Assembly: GCA_016165875.1 (NCBI GenBank)
Contig: JABBOT010000023.1
Span: forward strand, 2,673,041 to 2,737,040
Direction of reading: 5' to 3'
Source of the DNA: Acanthopleura granulata
Lineage: Eukaryota; Mollusca; Polyplacophora; Chitonida; Chitonidae
DNA: 64,000 bases
Made by a program: the position numbers and the translations under genes. A model generated the notes under the pieces. That model saw only the letters and a program-made list of their open reading frames with translations, was not told the origin of the DNA and ran no database searches. Below are positions 23,939 through 41,449 of this stretch, in pieces (the stretch's first letter is position 1; the number at the start of each line of letters is the position of its first letter).

Positions 23939-26224
23939 CAAAACCTCTAAACGTGGTTACGTGATGCATGTTTGGGCCCTTGCAATTGATCTTGGTTATG
24001 TTTTGCCTCTTCATGAGTATATCTTTTGCTATTCATCACTTTTATCACTTATCACTTTATGCATACGAAATGGTTTACGGACCTGTTGCAATCATTCATG
24101 GAATGATTTAAGATAACTGACCAGAAATGAATGCGTGTGTTTCATATAGGCCTAACAGTACAGAAATGTTTAAAACATGTTATTATTTATACATCAGTGA
24201 AATCCCAGTATTTCCTTCACTGCTAAAGTGATATCTTCACAAGTTAGATGTTACTTTTGTTATTACATTTTGATATTACACTGCAGGTGACCTTGACCAA
24301 TGATCCACACGCCGTGACGCCGAAAATGAAACACTTTGTTTTTATGAGGTTCCAATCTGAGCTCACTGGGAATCATAATACAAGTCAAGCCAATTGCTGT
24401 ATTCAAATTCACGCAAGAAGACACGACGCTTTGAAAGCCTGCAACTGAAAACATTGCTTAAAACGTCTTTAAATACACAAGATCAAAACATTGTTATCGT
24501 ATAAATAATAAACAGAATATAGCACAGTGATGGTTGAATACCATTAACACTGTTCTCATGAAAGGTGGCAATGATAACCCACTCGACACTTCGTGTCTCG
24601 TAAGTTTTCATTTCCACCTCTCATTGGAACAATATTTATGGTATTCAACCTTCACTGTGCAATATCCTCTTTATATTACACTTTGGTTAAATTATCAGGT
24701 TTGGTTTTCTGTACATGTACTTAGTAACACGGACCTATACCATAGTTAATTCCATGTTCACTAGTTAGAGTGCCGTAAATACTGATCGAGTTATATGGGT
24801 GGTTTTCAAACTGTACATGTTAATATTCATAGTGTACATATTAATTATATTAATTTCTTTTAAATTAAACTTTCTGACATTATTTGCTGCAAAGTGACAT
24901 AAGATCTTGGTGGCTTTCAATGTTGTGTTTAGAGTTTGCTGATGTTTTCAACGGTAGTAACAAAACAGGCTTATCTGAGCACAAATATCATTGTTGATTG
25001 ATTTGTTGTTATTATATTTATTTATTTATTTATTTCACTGTGTTTGTACCACTGCATTATTGTTATTGTATTGGGTCCGTGAAAATATTCTAAATTGAAG
25101 TATGTAAGGTTTAGTTTTCAGGAGGACAAAAAATATAATGTATGGAGGCAAACAAAAAACAACAAGATAACATGATGTGTTTTTGTCTGTTTATTTTGTT
25201 TGTTTGTCTGGTTGGTTGTTTTTCGTGCGTTCTCTCTTTGGTTTAGTTGTTTGAATATTTTTTTTTTTCGCCATATACTGTTGGTATCTAATGTTTATTC
25301 CAGATTCACCTCAGGCATAATGAGTGTTTCAGGGGAGGTAACCCAGTATTTTTTTTTTTTTTTAAGTTTGGTTGGGCCACCCATAATCCTTTTCGAGTAT
25401 TTCCAACATGGCGTCATAAAGATGTTGTTGTTGAAGATAGCCACCAGCTTTAAAAACAGGTTCGTATATTTCAAGAAGTGCATTATAATAGAAGTACCAG
25501 GTCATCATTCAACATGAATATTTTCTTGACAAATAAAACGGTGTATTGGTTTTGTCTGTTATAGATATAACTCTCAGTTTAGACTGTTTGCCATCCACGA
25601 GCCTTTAACGACTTCTGTCATGTTATTTGATTATTCGATTTTTCCATAAAGTGAAATGTGTCACGTAGACAATTTGTTGGCTTATATTTTGAAGTCTTGC
25701 GTGTTACTTACCGTCTCTTATGAACGATTGGGTGACACCATATTTTATATTTCTTTTGGTGTCTGGCTGTCTGAAAAAATTTTGGAAAGCCACGTTATAG
25801 AAGATGAATTCAGATATCAGTTGGGTGTATGGGTTAGCTTTTACTACAGGCTCTTGTATCAGATTTGTAGATCGCTTATGCTTATGCCAGGCTATACCCT
25901 ACCCAAGACCTCATCAAAAGTAAAGGTTGTCTCATTGTCAACACACTGACTAGTTAACCTAAAAATTAGACACATTTAATGTATAATCATCATTTAATTT
26001 TAGCCTCAATTTAATTTTAAGTCGAAAATGGTAAGGTTGACCATTTGGGTTCAAATACATGTATATGAAAAAATTTAAGCACTGTCTTCTTTTCCTTGTA
26101 TAAAGTCCTAGAATCTGAATTACATGTATCATTATGCATATTTTATTAAATTTCATTTGTGGCCATCAATATTTTGAAATTTACCTATCAGTACTTTATA
26201 ATTTTCTCATCTTTATGTCCAGTT

Positions 26225-26405
26225 TATGTGGCTTCCTCTCCATTCGTACATGGGACGGTCTGCCAGCAACTTATGAATGGCCATAGGTCCTCTAACCCCC
26301 CCCCCCCCACCTAAACACCTGGGTTTTGCCTGGTTTCTGGTTTCCTTCCACATGAATGCTGGCGACCGTCATATAAGTAAAATATTCCTAAGTATGACTT
26401 CAGAA
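26225..26405 (+). mobile_element. SINE family A, degraded copy
   Basis: Body segments (GGCTTCCTCTCCATTCGTACATGG, GGTCTGCCAGCAAC, GGTTTCCTTCCACATGAATGCTGG, ATATAAGTAAAATATTC) are recognisable. A poly-C run of 13 interrupts the middle, and the tail is degraded. Confidence 0.65.
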
Positions 26406-26704
26406 CAAACGAAATTAACAAATAACCAATTTACTTACTTAACCAATTTTACCAATTTATCATTAAATAAAGAAAAATATGATCAAGTTATTTTGAGATT
26501 ATTCTTATCTAAATGTTGAGCATCTAGTAGAAACCCTGTGCGTAAATGATTGTTTGTAATAATATGTATGGGCATTGATAACTCGTAAACTGAATCAAAT
26601 GTTGATCTCTCGGACACATCCCAGTTGGCCCGACAAGAGTTCCATCATCCTTGGAACAGTGGGAATTTTTAGCCTTGTACCCATCAACACTTTTCAGTTT
26701 TCCA

Positions 26705-26868
26705 ACAGGGGCCTTCATGGCCTTGTGAGTAGTGTGCTAATGTAGGAAAATGACCCAGGAGCCTCTCTCTAATGCTGTTGAGTTCATGTCCAGCTGACTC
26801 AGGTTCTCTCTCCAGCCATGAGTGGAAAGGCCTGCCAGCACCCTGCGGATTGTCGTGACGTCTCCCCC
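26705..26868 (+). mobile_element. SINE family A, diverged 5' portion
   Basis: A diverged tRNA-like head with GTTGAGTTCATGTCCAG is followed by the GAGTGGAAAGGCCTGCCAGC and CCCTGCGGATTGTCGTG body segments. The copy breaks off before the tail. Confidence 0.55.
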
Positions 26869-27033
26869 TCCTCCCCACACACAAACACAAAATTTCATGT
26901 TCCCAGTACAGTTTAGCTCACATAACTGAGAGTTATTGCTGCATATATAAATTCAGTAGGCCAAAAGATATCTGAATAGCTATACTTCCATAGTTTTAAT
27001 ACGTTACCAGTAGTAAATGTTTTTGTTTTACAG

Positions 27034-27098
27034 ATATATAACCTGCTGTAAGATAGATCACCAGAGTTTTCTTCATTTGTCATCCTGTAGTTACTGGG
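27034..27098 (+). other. BTBD10: 5' UTR part of BTBD10/KCTD20 exon 2
   Basis: A splice acceptor (TTTTGTTTTACAG) ends at 27033, so at least one upstream non-coding exon must exist. I could not locate it in 23.6-27.0 kb. An in-frame TAG at 27054-27056 shows that this 65-nt stretch is untranslated. Confidence 0.6.
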
Positions 27099-32818
<5,720 letters not shown>

Positions 32819-34048
32819 AAGACTGCCCTCCTAACGTTCATTGTTTGTTTTGTAAAGGCGCCATGCCAGATGTGGAGATGTTAATGTCTTAGCACACCTA
32901 CAGCTTCCAAATATTTGTGTGTAATTGTTCTAATTGACATCCGAAGTCAAATATGTTAATTTAATATATAACAGTATCTTGTCATTGCCATATTTGTGCT
33001 GCCAGTTGAGGATTGAAGCATAATTCTTTAGAAGTGTGATCCCTTTATGGCATCACATGGACACCTGTAATATGGTGCCCAGTTGACTGAGCCAGGGGGT
33101 ACAACGGCAGTGAACCGCTGGTGTCCACCAGAACAGATACTCCTGATCTGTCCGTCATTGTACTATGCAATATTACTTCCTCTAAGATTTTAAGGGGTGT
33201 ACTGTGGAATGTTAGCTAGGTTTATCCGTATCCAGGAGCTGCCAACTTATTGTTTGCTGACTTTATATCCAAACAGCCTATGATTATATATTAACGATGA
33301 TGATTATATTGGTGCCTATGATTGTATTAACCCCTACACAACTGTGCAGATGTTTTGATGTGATGGTGATCCAGCACTGTAATTGATGTGTGATGTATTC
33401 AATTTGTCCTCAGTGTGATGTTTTTGATGAACAAGTGTTCAGTTTTGTTGATGAACAGTCTTCCGTGCCATTGGGTGATCTAGAAGGATAAGTATTTGTC
33501 CTTCTAGGCCATAACCATCTGGAGGGATTTAATACCAAGGCTTTTGAATTGTTGTTGAACGTCTTTATTATTATTATTATTTTGACATTGTGAGCATATG
33601 TTCAAACAGAAGAAAGTTGTATGAATATGAACAGGAAAGACAGTTTTTTTTACGTGCCATTTGTGATGTAATCTCAGAGAGTAATTTAAGATAATTGTAA
33701 GAAATGCTTGACTTTGTCATTTGGGACTTTGCACCAAGAGTCATGTAACGAAGTAATTGCAACTGTCTTTGAAAGTTTTGGTAGCAATGTATATTTTACT
33801 TACAGAAAGTGCTATTACTTTATGGGGGCAGCATTTCACTTGGTCAGTGTTGGATTGTTCCTTTGTATGTCTGTATCCATGTGTTGTCCATTCCTTAGTG
33901 TACACTCTCTTGGAAGGCTTTCCTCCTTTTCTGTTTTAGTAATTTAATTTCATTTTGGGTGTTTGTTGAAAATGAATTATTTTTTCTTTTTAATATGTTT
34001 GGGTTGGCATTCTGTGTTGGAAATTTTCTGTTCATTACTTTGGACACC

Positions 34049-34054
34049 AATAAA
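34049..34054 (+). terminator. BTBD10: Poly(A) signal of BTBD10/KCTD20
   Basis: AATAAA lies 1.23 kb after the stop codon. The stretch between is AT-rich, has no coding frame of note and fits a 3' UTR. A TA microsatellite begins about 10 nt after the signal, about where cleavage would be expected. Confidence 0.5.
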
Positions 34055-34058
34055 TGGG

Positions 34059-34064
<6 letters not shown>

Positions 34065-34105
<41 letters not shown>
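34065..34105. repeat. TA microsatellite
   Basis: About 40 bp of (TA)n immediately after the BTBD10/KCTD20 poly(A) signal. Confidence 0.9.
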
Positions 34106-34108
<3 letters not shown>

Positions 34109-34630
34109 GACTTAACAGTTTTAAGTTGTTGAATTGAAAACACAAATAACCATTATTGGTAGAGTAATGTTCTGTGTATATTGTACATTACCCACGTCTA
34201 GACTGTCTGTTGTCTATGATGTACACATCTAAAAAGATTTGTTACACATTTCCCTTCTAACGTGCATTCTAACTCTTTGGAGTCAGCTGCAGAAGGGCAC
34301 AGGTAATTAGTCAGTATCGATGCATGTACGTTCTCACTGCTCAGTGACAAATTTATATTGCTGTATGTTCCTAAGTTCAAAAAGAATACCTCTGTCTCGT
34401 GTTGCATATCCGATGGAGTTTGTTAATACTGTGTATGTACCAGTGTTTCATACTTGCTGATTCTTCTAATTTTGCAAGGTTCTACAAGGTTCTAATTTTG
34501 CAACCGATGTCACATGGACAAATAAAAAGGCCGGTATTACGATCTAATGACGAATTCTGTCTTTGGATGACTTTGTTGTTTTGCCATCAGTACAGTAAGA
34601 GTTGTACTATGGATGGTCTTGTATTATATA

Positions 34631-34850
34631 CGATGGTGGCGCAGCGCAGGAGCCTCTCAACAGTGTAGTCGCTGAGAGTGTAAGCTGGCTTCCTCGCTGG
34701 TCTTACGTGGGAAGGTCTGCCAACATCTTGCGGATGGTCGTGAGTTTCCCCAGGATCCCGCCCGGTTTCCTCCCACATCGACGCTGGCCGCCGTCGGATA
34801 AGTGAGATATTGCTGAATACGGCGTAAAAACCCTATCAAACAAGTAAATA
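34631..34850 (+). mobile_element. SINE family A, nearly full length, diverged
   Basis: A diverged head (TGGTGGCGCAGCGCAGGAGC) precedes GGCTTCCTCGCTGGTCTTACGTGGG, CTTGCGGATGGTCGTGAG, CGGTTTCCTCCCACATCGACGCTGGCCGCCGTCGG and a GAATACGGCGTAAAAACCC tail ending in AAGTAAATA. Intergenic, after BTBD10/KCTD20. Confidence 0.7.
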
Positions 34851-35774
34851 TAGTCCTGTACGGTAGATCTTCAGACAGAAATTTATGTGTAAACAGAAAG
34901 ACCTTTTATCTCTTTACCGATATAATGCATTGTGATATTTACATGGGGAGTAGGTCTTCATATGTAGAAAGAAATATAAAATTTCGGCCCGATTGGTTAG
35001 CGTTTTTTGACAGGAAGATTTATAAAGGCTTTTTTTCTGAAATATCCAAATGGCCACCAAACCACCTGATCAGTCAAAAATCGAAAAGTGTCCAACGCTT
35101 TCTAACCAAGGCAGTATCTTGACTGTCAAGTTGGATTTATTTATCTTTGACAGTTTTTGAGATATTGGAGCTCAAAGTGTACAAACCTAGGACTCCGTGC
35201 AATAATAGTCAATAATTTCACTAGATCTGTAGCCTGCCCGGACGCCCATCAAAACATGGGACAGAAAACTACATAACCAACCGGAGTACAGCTTTGTGTC
35301 GAAAATCCGTGTTAATAAATACAGGACTTAAGGAATTGTCCAAACGTCAACGTACTATATAATTGGCTCATTGACGTTCCACGTTATAGTGCACTTAGAA
35401 TGCATTCATATATATAGTTAGCATACATGTTACTGTGTGCCTTCGGTTGAAGTGCTTACTCCCTGCACAACCACCTTATCTGCTAGCTGTCACTCTAACT
35501 CCTTGCCAGCCAGTGTTTGTGCAAGTTTTCCAAAATTATAGTTTTCCTTAGTACAGCCCTCGTCTGAATTAGTACGTTTTCAAGAGTTGTGTCTGGTCAT
35601 GTGGAGGCAACTTTGTTTCAAATTGCAAAACACGAGAGGTTTGCCAGTCTTTCCAGGTCACCCCACTGAAAACTCTTACAGATGTAAAACCTGAAGAATG
35701 TGTGCAACAGTTTATATAGATGTAAAGCTGTGTTAATAAATACAACGTGTGGCGCTTCAAAAATAAACGGACCC

Positions 35775-36125
35775 GCCCGGATAGCACAGTTGGTAGGGCG
35801 TCCGCTTTCGGACGGGGAGATCTGTTTCAAACCTGGGTCGGGTCATACCAAAGACTTTAAGAAAAGGTACATCCTTCTTCCTTGCTAGGAACCTCAGCAA
35901 TAAGAGAATAGAGGGTGGACTGGTCGGCCCGGTGTCAGTATAATGTGACTGGGTGAGGGGGCTTGTTGGGTGTCTTCGGCAAGTCGTTTCGGTGAGGCAG
36001 CACCAGATAAAAGATACGGTGGAAATCCGTCCTGCACCAAGACACCGCCTTCGTATAAGTGAAATATTCACAAGGAAAATACACACAAGGAAATATATAG
36101 GGCGTTAAACAATAAGCATTCATTC
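35775..36125 (+). mobile_element. SINE family B, tRNA-Lys-like head
   Basis: The head reads like a tRNA gene (GCCCGGATAGCACAGTTGGT, then TTCAAACCTGGGTCGGGTC). The body carries GACTGGTCGGCCCGGTGTCA, GTATAATGTGACTGGG and GGTGAGGCAGCACCAG, and the end reads CGCCTTCGTATAAGTGAAAT, GGGCGTTAAACAATAAGC. The body type is one I know from many molluscan genomes. No intact tRNA fold is expected because the acceptor stem is not closed. Confidence 0.7.
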
Positions 36126-36661
36126 ATGCAAAAATAAAAGAGACTATTTGCTATATCTGGCACATTCATAAGCGACGATAAGGGCCTGCTTAAAGTACAG
36201 CTGCATGCTCATTGAAACAAGGCTAGGAAGAATACACGAATATTGTAGGTGTGCTAGCCGAGGTAATTTGACGTTGTGATAACAAATCTAGCGTTACTTC
36301 TTCCCTATGAAGTGACAGTTTTATATCAAATTGCGATTAAAACGTGCAATACCGTAATTGTGTATACATTTCGAAGTCACTTGACAGAAAACTGCAGCAG
36401 CTGTAAAGGTGAAAAAGACCAATTTTTGTTCTACCTGTGCGTCTCCAAACAACCTACGTTTCCAAATTCCTTTGACGTTAATAGTTCCGGCGCTGTAGCA
36501 CATTTACGTATACATAGATTCAGCTATGAATCTCATAATACCACCGTCGCTGTGCTGGATATCTGCTGGTACAAACTTTGCACTGTCCTGAAAACTCTCA
36601 GTACTGATGCAAGAACTGAAAATCTTGCGTGAGGACAACTTGGAAACCATAAATCTGCATG

Positions 36662-36820
36662 CACAAGCTGGCTTCCTCTCTGGCCTAAGTGTGAAGGTCT
36701 GCCATGAACCTGTGGAAAGCCGTGGGTTTTCCTCATAGGCTATGTCCGTCGTCCTCTCCCCGTAATGCTGGCCGCCACTGTGTATGTGAAATATTATTGA
36801 ATATAGCTTAAATAATTATC
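36662..36820 (+). mobile_element. SINE family A, head missing, diverged
   Basis: Recognisable body segments: GGCTTCCTCTCTGGCC, GAAGGTCTGCCATGAACCTG, CGTAATGCTGGCCGCC and GTGAAATATTATTGAATA. The tail is decayed. Intergenic. Confidence 0.65.
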
Positions 36821-39717
36821 CCATAAAAGGTTAATAGGCAAAGCTTTATGTGGAGACCTTGTAGCTTTTTTACCGACATTATGCGGTAAATTCAGTTGTA
36901 ACCGTTGTACTACTAACTTGTGAGAAGCTATTTTATCAGCTCTGCCAAAACTGATTTGTTATAGTGACGAGATGGTATATGTAGGCTACAGAGTGGCCAC
37001 CATAGAACTGACTAGAACACTGCATGCATGCATTCACTACAAGTATGGTCGGCATGTTTTACCCTGAGCACAAATTGGACACAACCTCTATAACTTTATT
37101 TTGAAACTCACTCTTTCCCAAGTTTATAGTTCTGTTGTGGCCAATCGCCCAGAGGCGCGTCCCCATGTATGTACGGACAGTGAATGGACAAGATACTCTC
37201 CCGGTCAGAAATTTAGTACCTACGTTAATCTTCTAGTGTACGACAGTTTTAAGGCTTAAGAATTAAAGTGTCATAAACAGAATTATTACCATCTGTGGCA
37301 GCGTCCCTATAAATGCCCATACCGCGTGTTAAATTGCAAATCCTAACTATGAAAGCTCGTCACTAAATATGCTGTGGAAGGTCCGGTGGTTTTTCGTCCT
37401 ATCTGTATGTCAGCCTATATGCTTTTAGTTGTCGCTGTTGGTCAGCACGTTCTTAGATTAGCTTTATGTAGTTTGTAAATGTAGCATGTGTTTCGCCACG
37501 TTTATAGGTAATAGAGAGTTGGAAAATTACTACGTCGTGTGTTTTTTTTTTTTGTTTTTTTTTTTATTCTTTTTTGGGTTTTTTTTTTTTGTTTGTTTTG
37601 TTTTTATTTCTATACTGCATAAGATAATGGACAGTGTTTAAACCAAGAACTTTGCAGCATTAGTCAACATGAAGCTAGAGAGCTGGGAACACGGTTGTCG
37701 TTGCAGATTCTTCACAGGCAGTGTATTTCATACTAGCATATCCAGTAGGCGAGTACTAACAGTCGCATCAAATTTATCATATGACTTTGTATACACAAAT
37801 TTGTATACACATGCACCGGAAGCAATCTGTACACAACTCTAAATAATAACATGAAACAGCAAATATAGGACCTTTTGTGTTTGGAGTTATGTTTGTTAGC
37901 TAATTAGTTCATTGTGCTTAAGGACAGGTTGATCTAAGGCATTTGTATTGCAAATCAATGTATGCAGAAGTTAGCAAATGTAGTATAGACAGTCGGAATT
38001 CATAGTTGATTGATTTATAGTTATAACTCAAAGGCCAGGTGGAAAAAATATGCAGCCGCCTTTCCTGGAAAGCTTTTATTCCTTCTAACATGCCTGCGGG
38101 TGTAATGTCGTGTGTCATTAATGTTATGAGGATGGCCGATGAGACCTTAGGTTTCATTAAGGGGAAAGGAAATATGAAAATGAAGTAAGTACAATGGAGA
38201 AAAACAATTAAAATATGCATCTAAATATATCTTCACTTGTATTGTTTAGATTGTTTTTTCACTGAATTAAATTAAGTCAGGTGCGTAGATAGCAAAGTAT
38301 GAGTTTTATGGACCAATCCCATATAAAACACCACCTTTTCAACATATTATAGGGTTTAGAGCCAACATTCATAAAACTTCGTCAGTCTCTTTCTCGTAAT
38401 TTTTTTTCATACATCACATCACTTTATGGTGCCATAACCGTGAACGTGGTTTTACGAAAGGGAAAAATATGACTTTCGAACTTTTTTTTTTAAAACTGGC
38501 CCCAGGTCTGCATGAAAGTCTTGCAATCAATGACTATAAACTAGTATACGAAGCAGCGAAATTGAAACTAAATATATATGTATATAGGGTGCCAAAAAAG
38601 TCACTGAAAAAAGGCTGAATTATCCACTTTAAAGGCATGTTTTATGCAAAGGCGAATAATTTAATACTCTGTCATTCTAGCCAGTTCACACAATGAGCAA
38701 GTCGAAATGTCAGGGATTTCATTCAGCCATTATACTCGGTCACAGTTAAGTCGGAATTTGTTGTGAACCCATGTTCTTATCATGCGTTACTGTTTTGCTA
38801 TCGTACACTGTAAATTTCGATGTTTATCTGGTAAACACTTATGCATCAGATATTAAACACTTGGAGATTATAGTATACATATAGGCATATATACTAGTAC
38901 ATGTTTTAGACACTTATGCTTAATACTTAAATATATGTGTATATTTATTAAATACGCTTGCTTGAAGTATAACCGCCCATTAAACGCGTTGGTCGTTCGC
39001 GATTTTACAGCGTGTATTTACAGGTTTTATTTATAGAGTAAGAGAAACGTCAGGGTGATGTCATTGCATGCCATTGTCAGTATGGTCCTGCATAAATTCC
39101 ATGCATCTCATTATCAGAACATTTGATTATCTTTAACTGAGTGAATAAAATTCTAAAAAAAAAAAAACTCGGTCAGCGTTGACAGAATGTCTGTTTGCGC
39201 AGATAAAGCGCTCTGTACTTCATTCTTGTATAGGAAAGTTCTTTTGCTCAGCCAGAACAAAACGTGTAAAGAAAGCTCACGGTGCTACCTCTCTGAGGAA
39301 CAGTAAATATAAAAGCCCAGTCGTTTAGCAGGGAGACGTTTACCTGTCCAATGGAGCACACGTGACGGCATTTGCCTTCGATATATATGCTAAGCCAATA
39401 AGTCGTTATGATTCATCAAGATATCTGTTATCGTCTCCCCTTTAAACTCATATGTACTTTTGTTCGTGATATTTAGATCCTGAGCTTCATCCACAGATAA
39501 AATGGAACGTATATGGTGTGTCAAAATAGCCATGTTGACTGTGGCGGCAATTAACGATGAGAAACAATTAGGCTTCCAAGCTGTAGGCTTCTCTAGGTTC
39601 TCGTGCGGAGTAAAGCCTAAATATTTTTCTCCGGATCTCATTTTTCGTAACCATGTGAAAATCATATAAGCCACACAGTTAACAATACTATAGGTCTCAG
39701 AGGATATTCGTGCTTCT

Positions 39718-39950
39718 CCTGAGACCTACTGGTTAAAGCGTACATTAGGCCTCGAGGTCGGGAGACATAAGGTCAATCCGGGGTGAGGTCATAACGTGCG
39801 AAGGTTTTATAAACGGTACTTATCGCTGCCTCGCTTGGCGCTCAGCGCGCAGGTTAGAATGAATGAATGGTTGTGGTTTTTCAGCCAAATACTGAGTTCA
39901 GACCTTAGAGCAAGGAAACGGGACTGGTCGGCCCGGTATCGGTATGATTC
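39718..39950 (+). mobile_element. SINE family B-related, partial
   Basis: An A-box-like GAGACCTACTGGTTAAAGC and a B-box-like GGTCAATCC are followed by the CGCTTGGCGCTCAGCGC and GACTGGTCGGCCCGGTATCG body segments. The 3' tail is absent. Confidence 0.5.
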
Positions 39951-40190
39951 ATTTAGATCCAGCTGCAACAAAATTTTAAAATGTATTATCTTAACTGCCA
40001 CTAAATAATCAAAGATAATATTTTTCATCTGTTTCCCCCATGTATGACCCCATCTGACAAGCAAGAATGCAGACAATGATATTAAGTTCTATACACTATA
40101 TGACTCAAGCGGACGGTGGCACCATGTTTTACACGCATATGTCGCAGAAACTCTTATACTGCACAGCCACTACAATTTAATTACAGCTGT

Positions 40191-40310
40191 ATTGATTGGT
40201 GTTTTACGCCGTACTCATGACTATTTCACATATACGAAGGCGGCCAGCATTATGGTGTCGACCATCTTCAGGCTGCTGGCAGACCTTTCCACGTACAACC
40301 AGAGAGGAAG
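40191..40310 (-). mobile_element. SINE family A, internally deleted
   Basis: In reverse orientation it carries GAGTACGGCGTAAAACACC, GTGAAATAGTC, CATAATGCTGGCCGCCTTCG and GGTCTGCCAGCAGCCTG. The segment with GGTTTCCTCCCACC is deleted. Confidence 0.65.
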
Positions 40311-41113
40311 AAGGCACAACAAGGCTGTGTGTTGTATAGAGCTGAGTACCTCAGTTTTACCAAAATACGGACATGTTAAGCCATATGGTTATCACATATC
40401 TGAACATGGCCTTTTCAGAGTACAAATACATATACCTTCGACCAAATCGCAGCTGTTACGGGGTCTAAGAAGCTCCTATAAGCCAACCTTAAATTTATAC
40501 TATACTTAAGATCAACAGTGAGACGAAAGAAGTCTATTTTTCTTTTGTAAGCTAGAGCCGATATGGTGGCGTAACCGAGCTTTCATACACTGGTCAACCC
40601 ATACTAGCGCAATCTCTCTCGATATAAACCCATAAATAGACTTTTCCCCACGGTGACTTGGAGTGCTGTTTTATATCCTTAACACCTTAGCCCTCAAACA
40701 AACTAATAAATTACAGGCCTGCTTACCGCGTTTGCCTTAAGAGTTGATGAAGAAAGGCATTACAGCACATACAGGGCGGATTTGCTTATAGACACCCGGC
40801 ACTGGTCAGGCGACAAGCAAAGATCTATAGGTTCAAACCACGGTCGGTTACGTCACGGCTTATACTCACGGAATCAGAGAGCTGTAATACCTTCACGTAC
40901 AGTGGTTAAGTCGGGGAGGGAGTTAGATCATCAGAATCAGGGTGGTGTACATAGCCAGCTCAATATGGCTGGGCTACAGAGACTTGTCTACGCCAAGGTG
41001 CCCAAAGCCCAGGAAGAGGAATGTTCCAGGTAGGTCGTACATTGTAGATCTACCACTTGTTCATGATATAGTGTCATCCAAATCCCGACTGCCACCAGAT
41101 GTTGTCATACCGG

Positions 41114-41449
41114 CCGACATTCGACACCCTGACTTCTGCGGATAACATAACGGCCGATATTTGACACCCTGACTTCTGAAGATGGTACACACACACCGAT
41201 ACTTGAAACCCTGATTTCTGCAGATGGTAACATACAAACCGATACTTGACGCCCTGACTTCTGAAGATGGTACACACAGACCGATACTTGAAACCCTGAT
41301 TTCTGCAGATGGTAACATACAGACCGATACTTGACACCATGACTTCTGCAGATGGTACACACAGGCCGATACTTGACACCCTGACTTCTGCAGATGTTGA
41401 CATACAGGCCGATATTCAACACCTGAACTTCTGGATCTTGATATTTAAG
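41114..41449. repeat. Minisatellite, eight units of 42/43 bp
   Basis: Units begin with CCGATACTTGACACCCTGAC or a variant at 41114, 41154, 41196, 41239, 41281, 41324, 41366 and 41409. Lengths alternate 42 and 43 bp, and alternate units share variants (GGTACACACA versus GGTAACATAC), giving an 85-bp higher-order period. Intergenic. Confidence 0.9.

Larger units (their letters stand above)
23940..27033. other. Region upstream of BTBD10/KCTD20
   Basis: AT-rich, with two diverged SINE-A copies. It should hold the BTBD10/KCTD20 promoter and a non-coding first exon, unless these lie at the 23.6-kb E-boxes, but I could not place them. Confidence 0.4.

Noticed and set aside
35775..35850. tRNA-Lys-like sequence as a functional tRNA gene
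   Set aside because: It is the head of a longer SINE; the 3' acceptor strand is not present to close the stem, and the sequence runs into the SINE body.
41061..41422. Three overlapping minus-strand ORFs of about 100 codons
   Set aside because: They are created by the 42/43-bp minisatellite, whose period keeps all three frames open. No gene signals.
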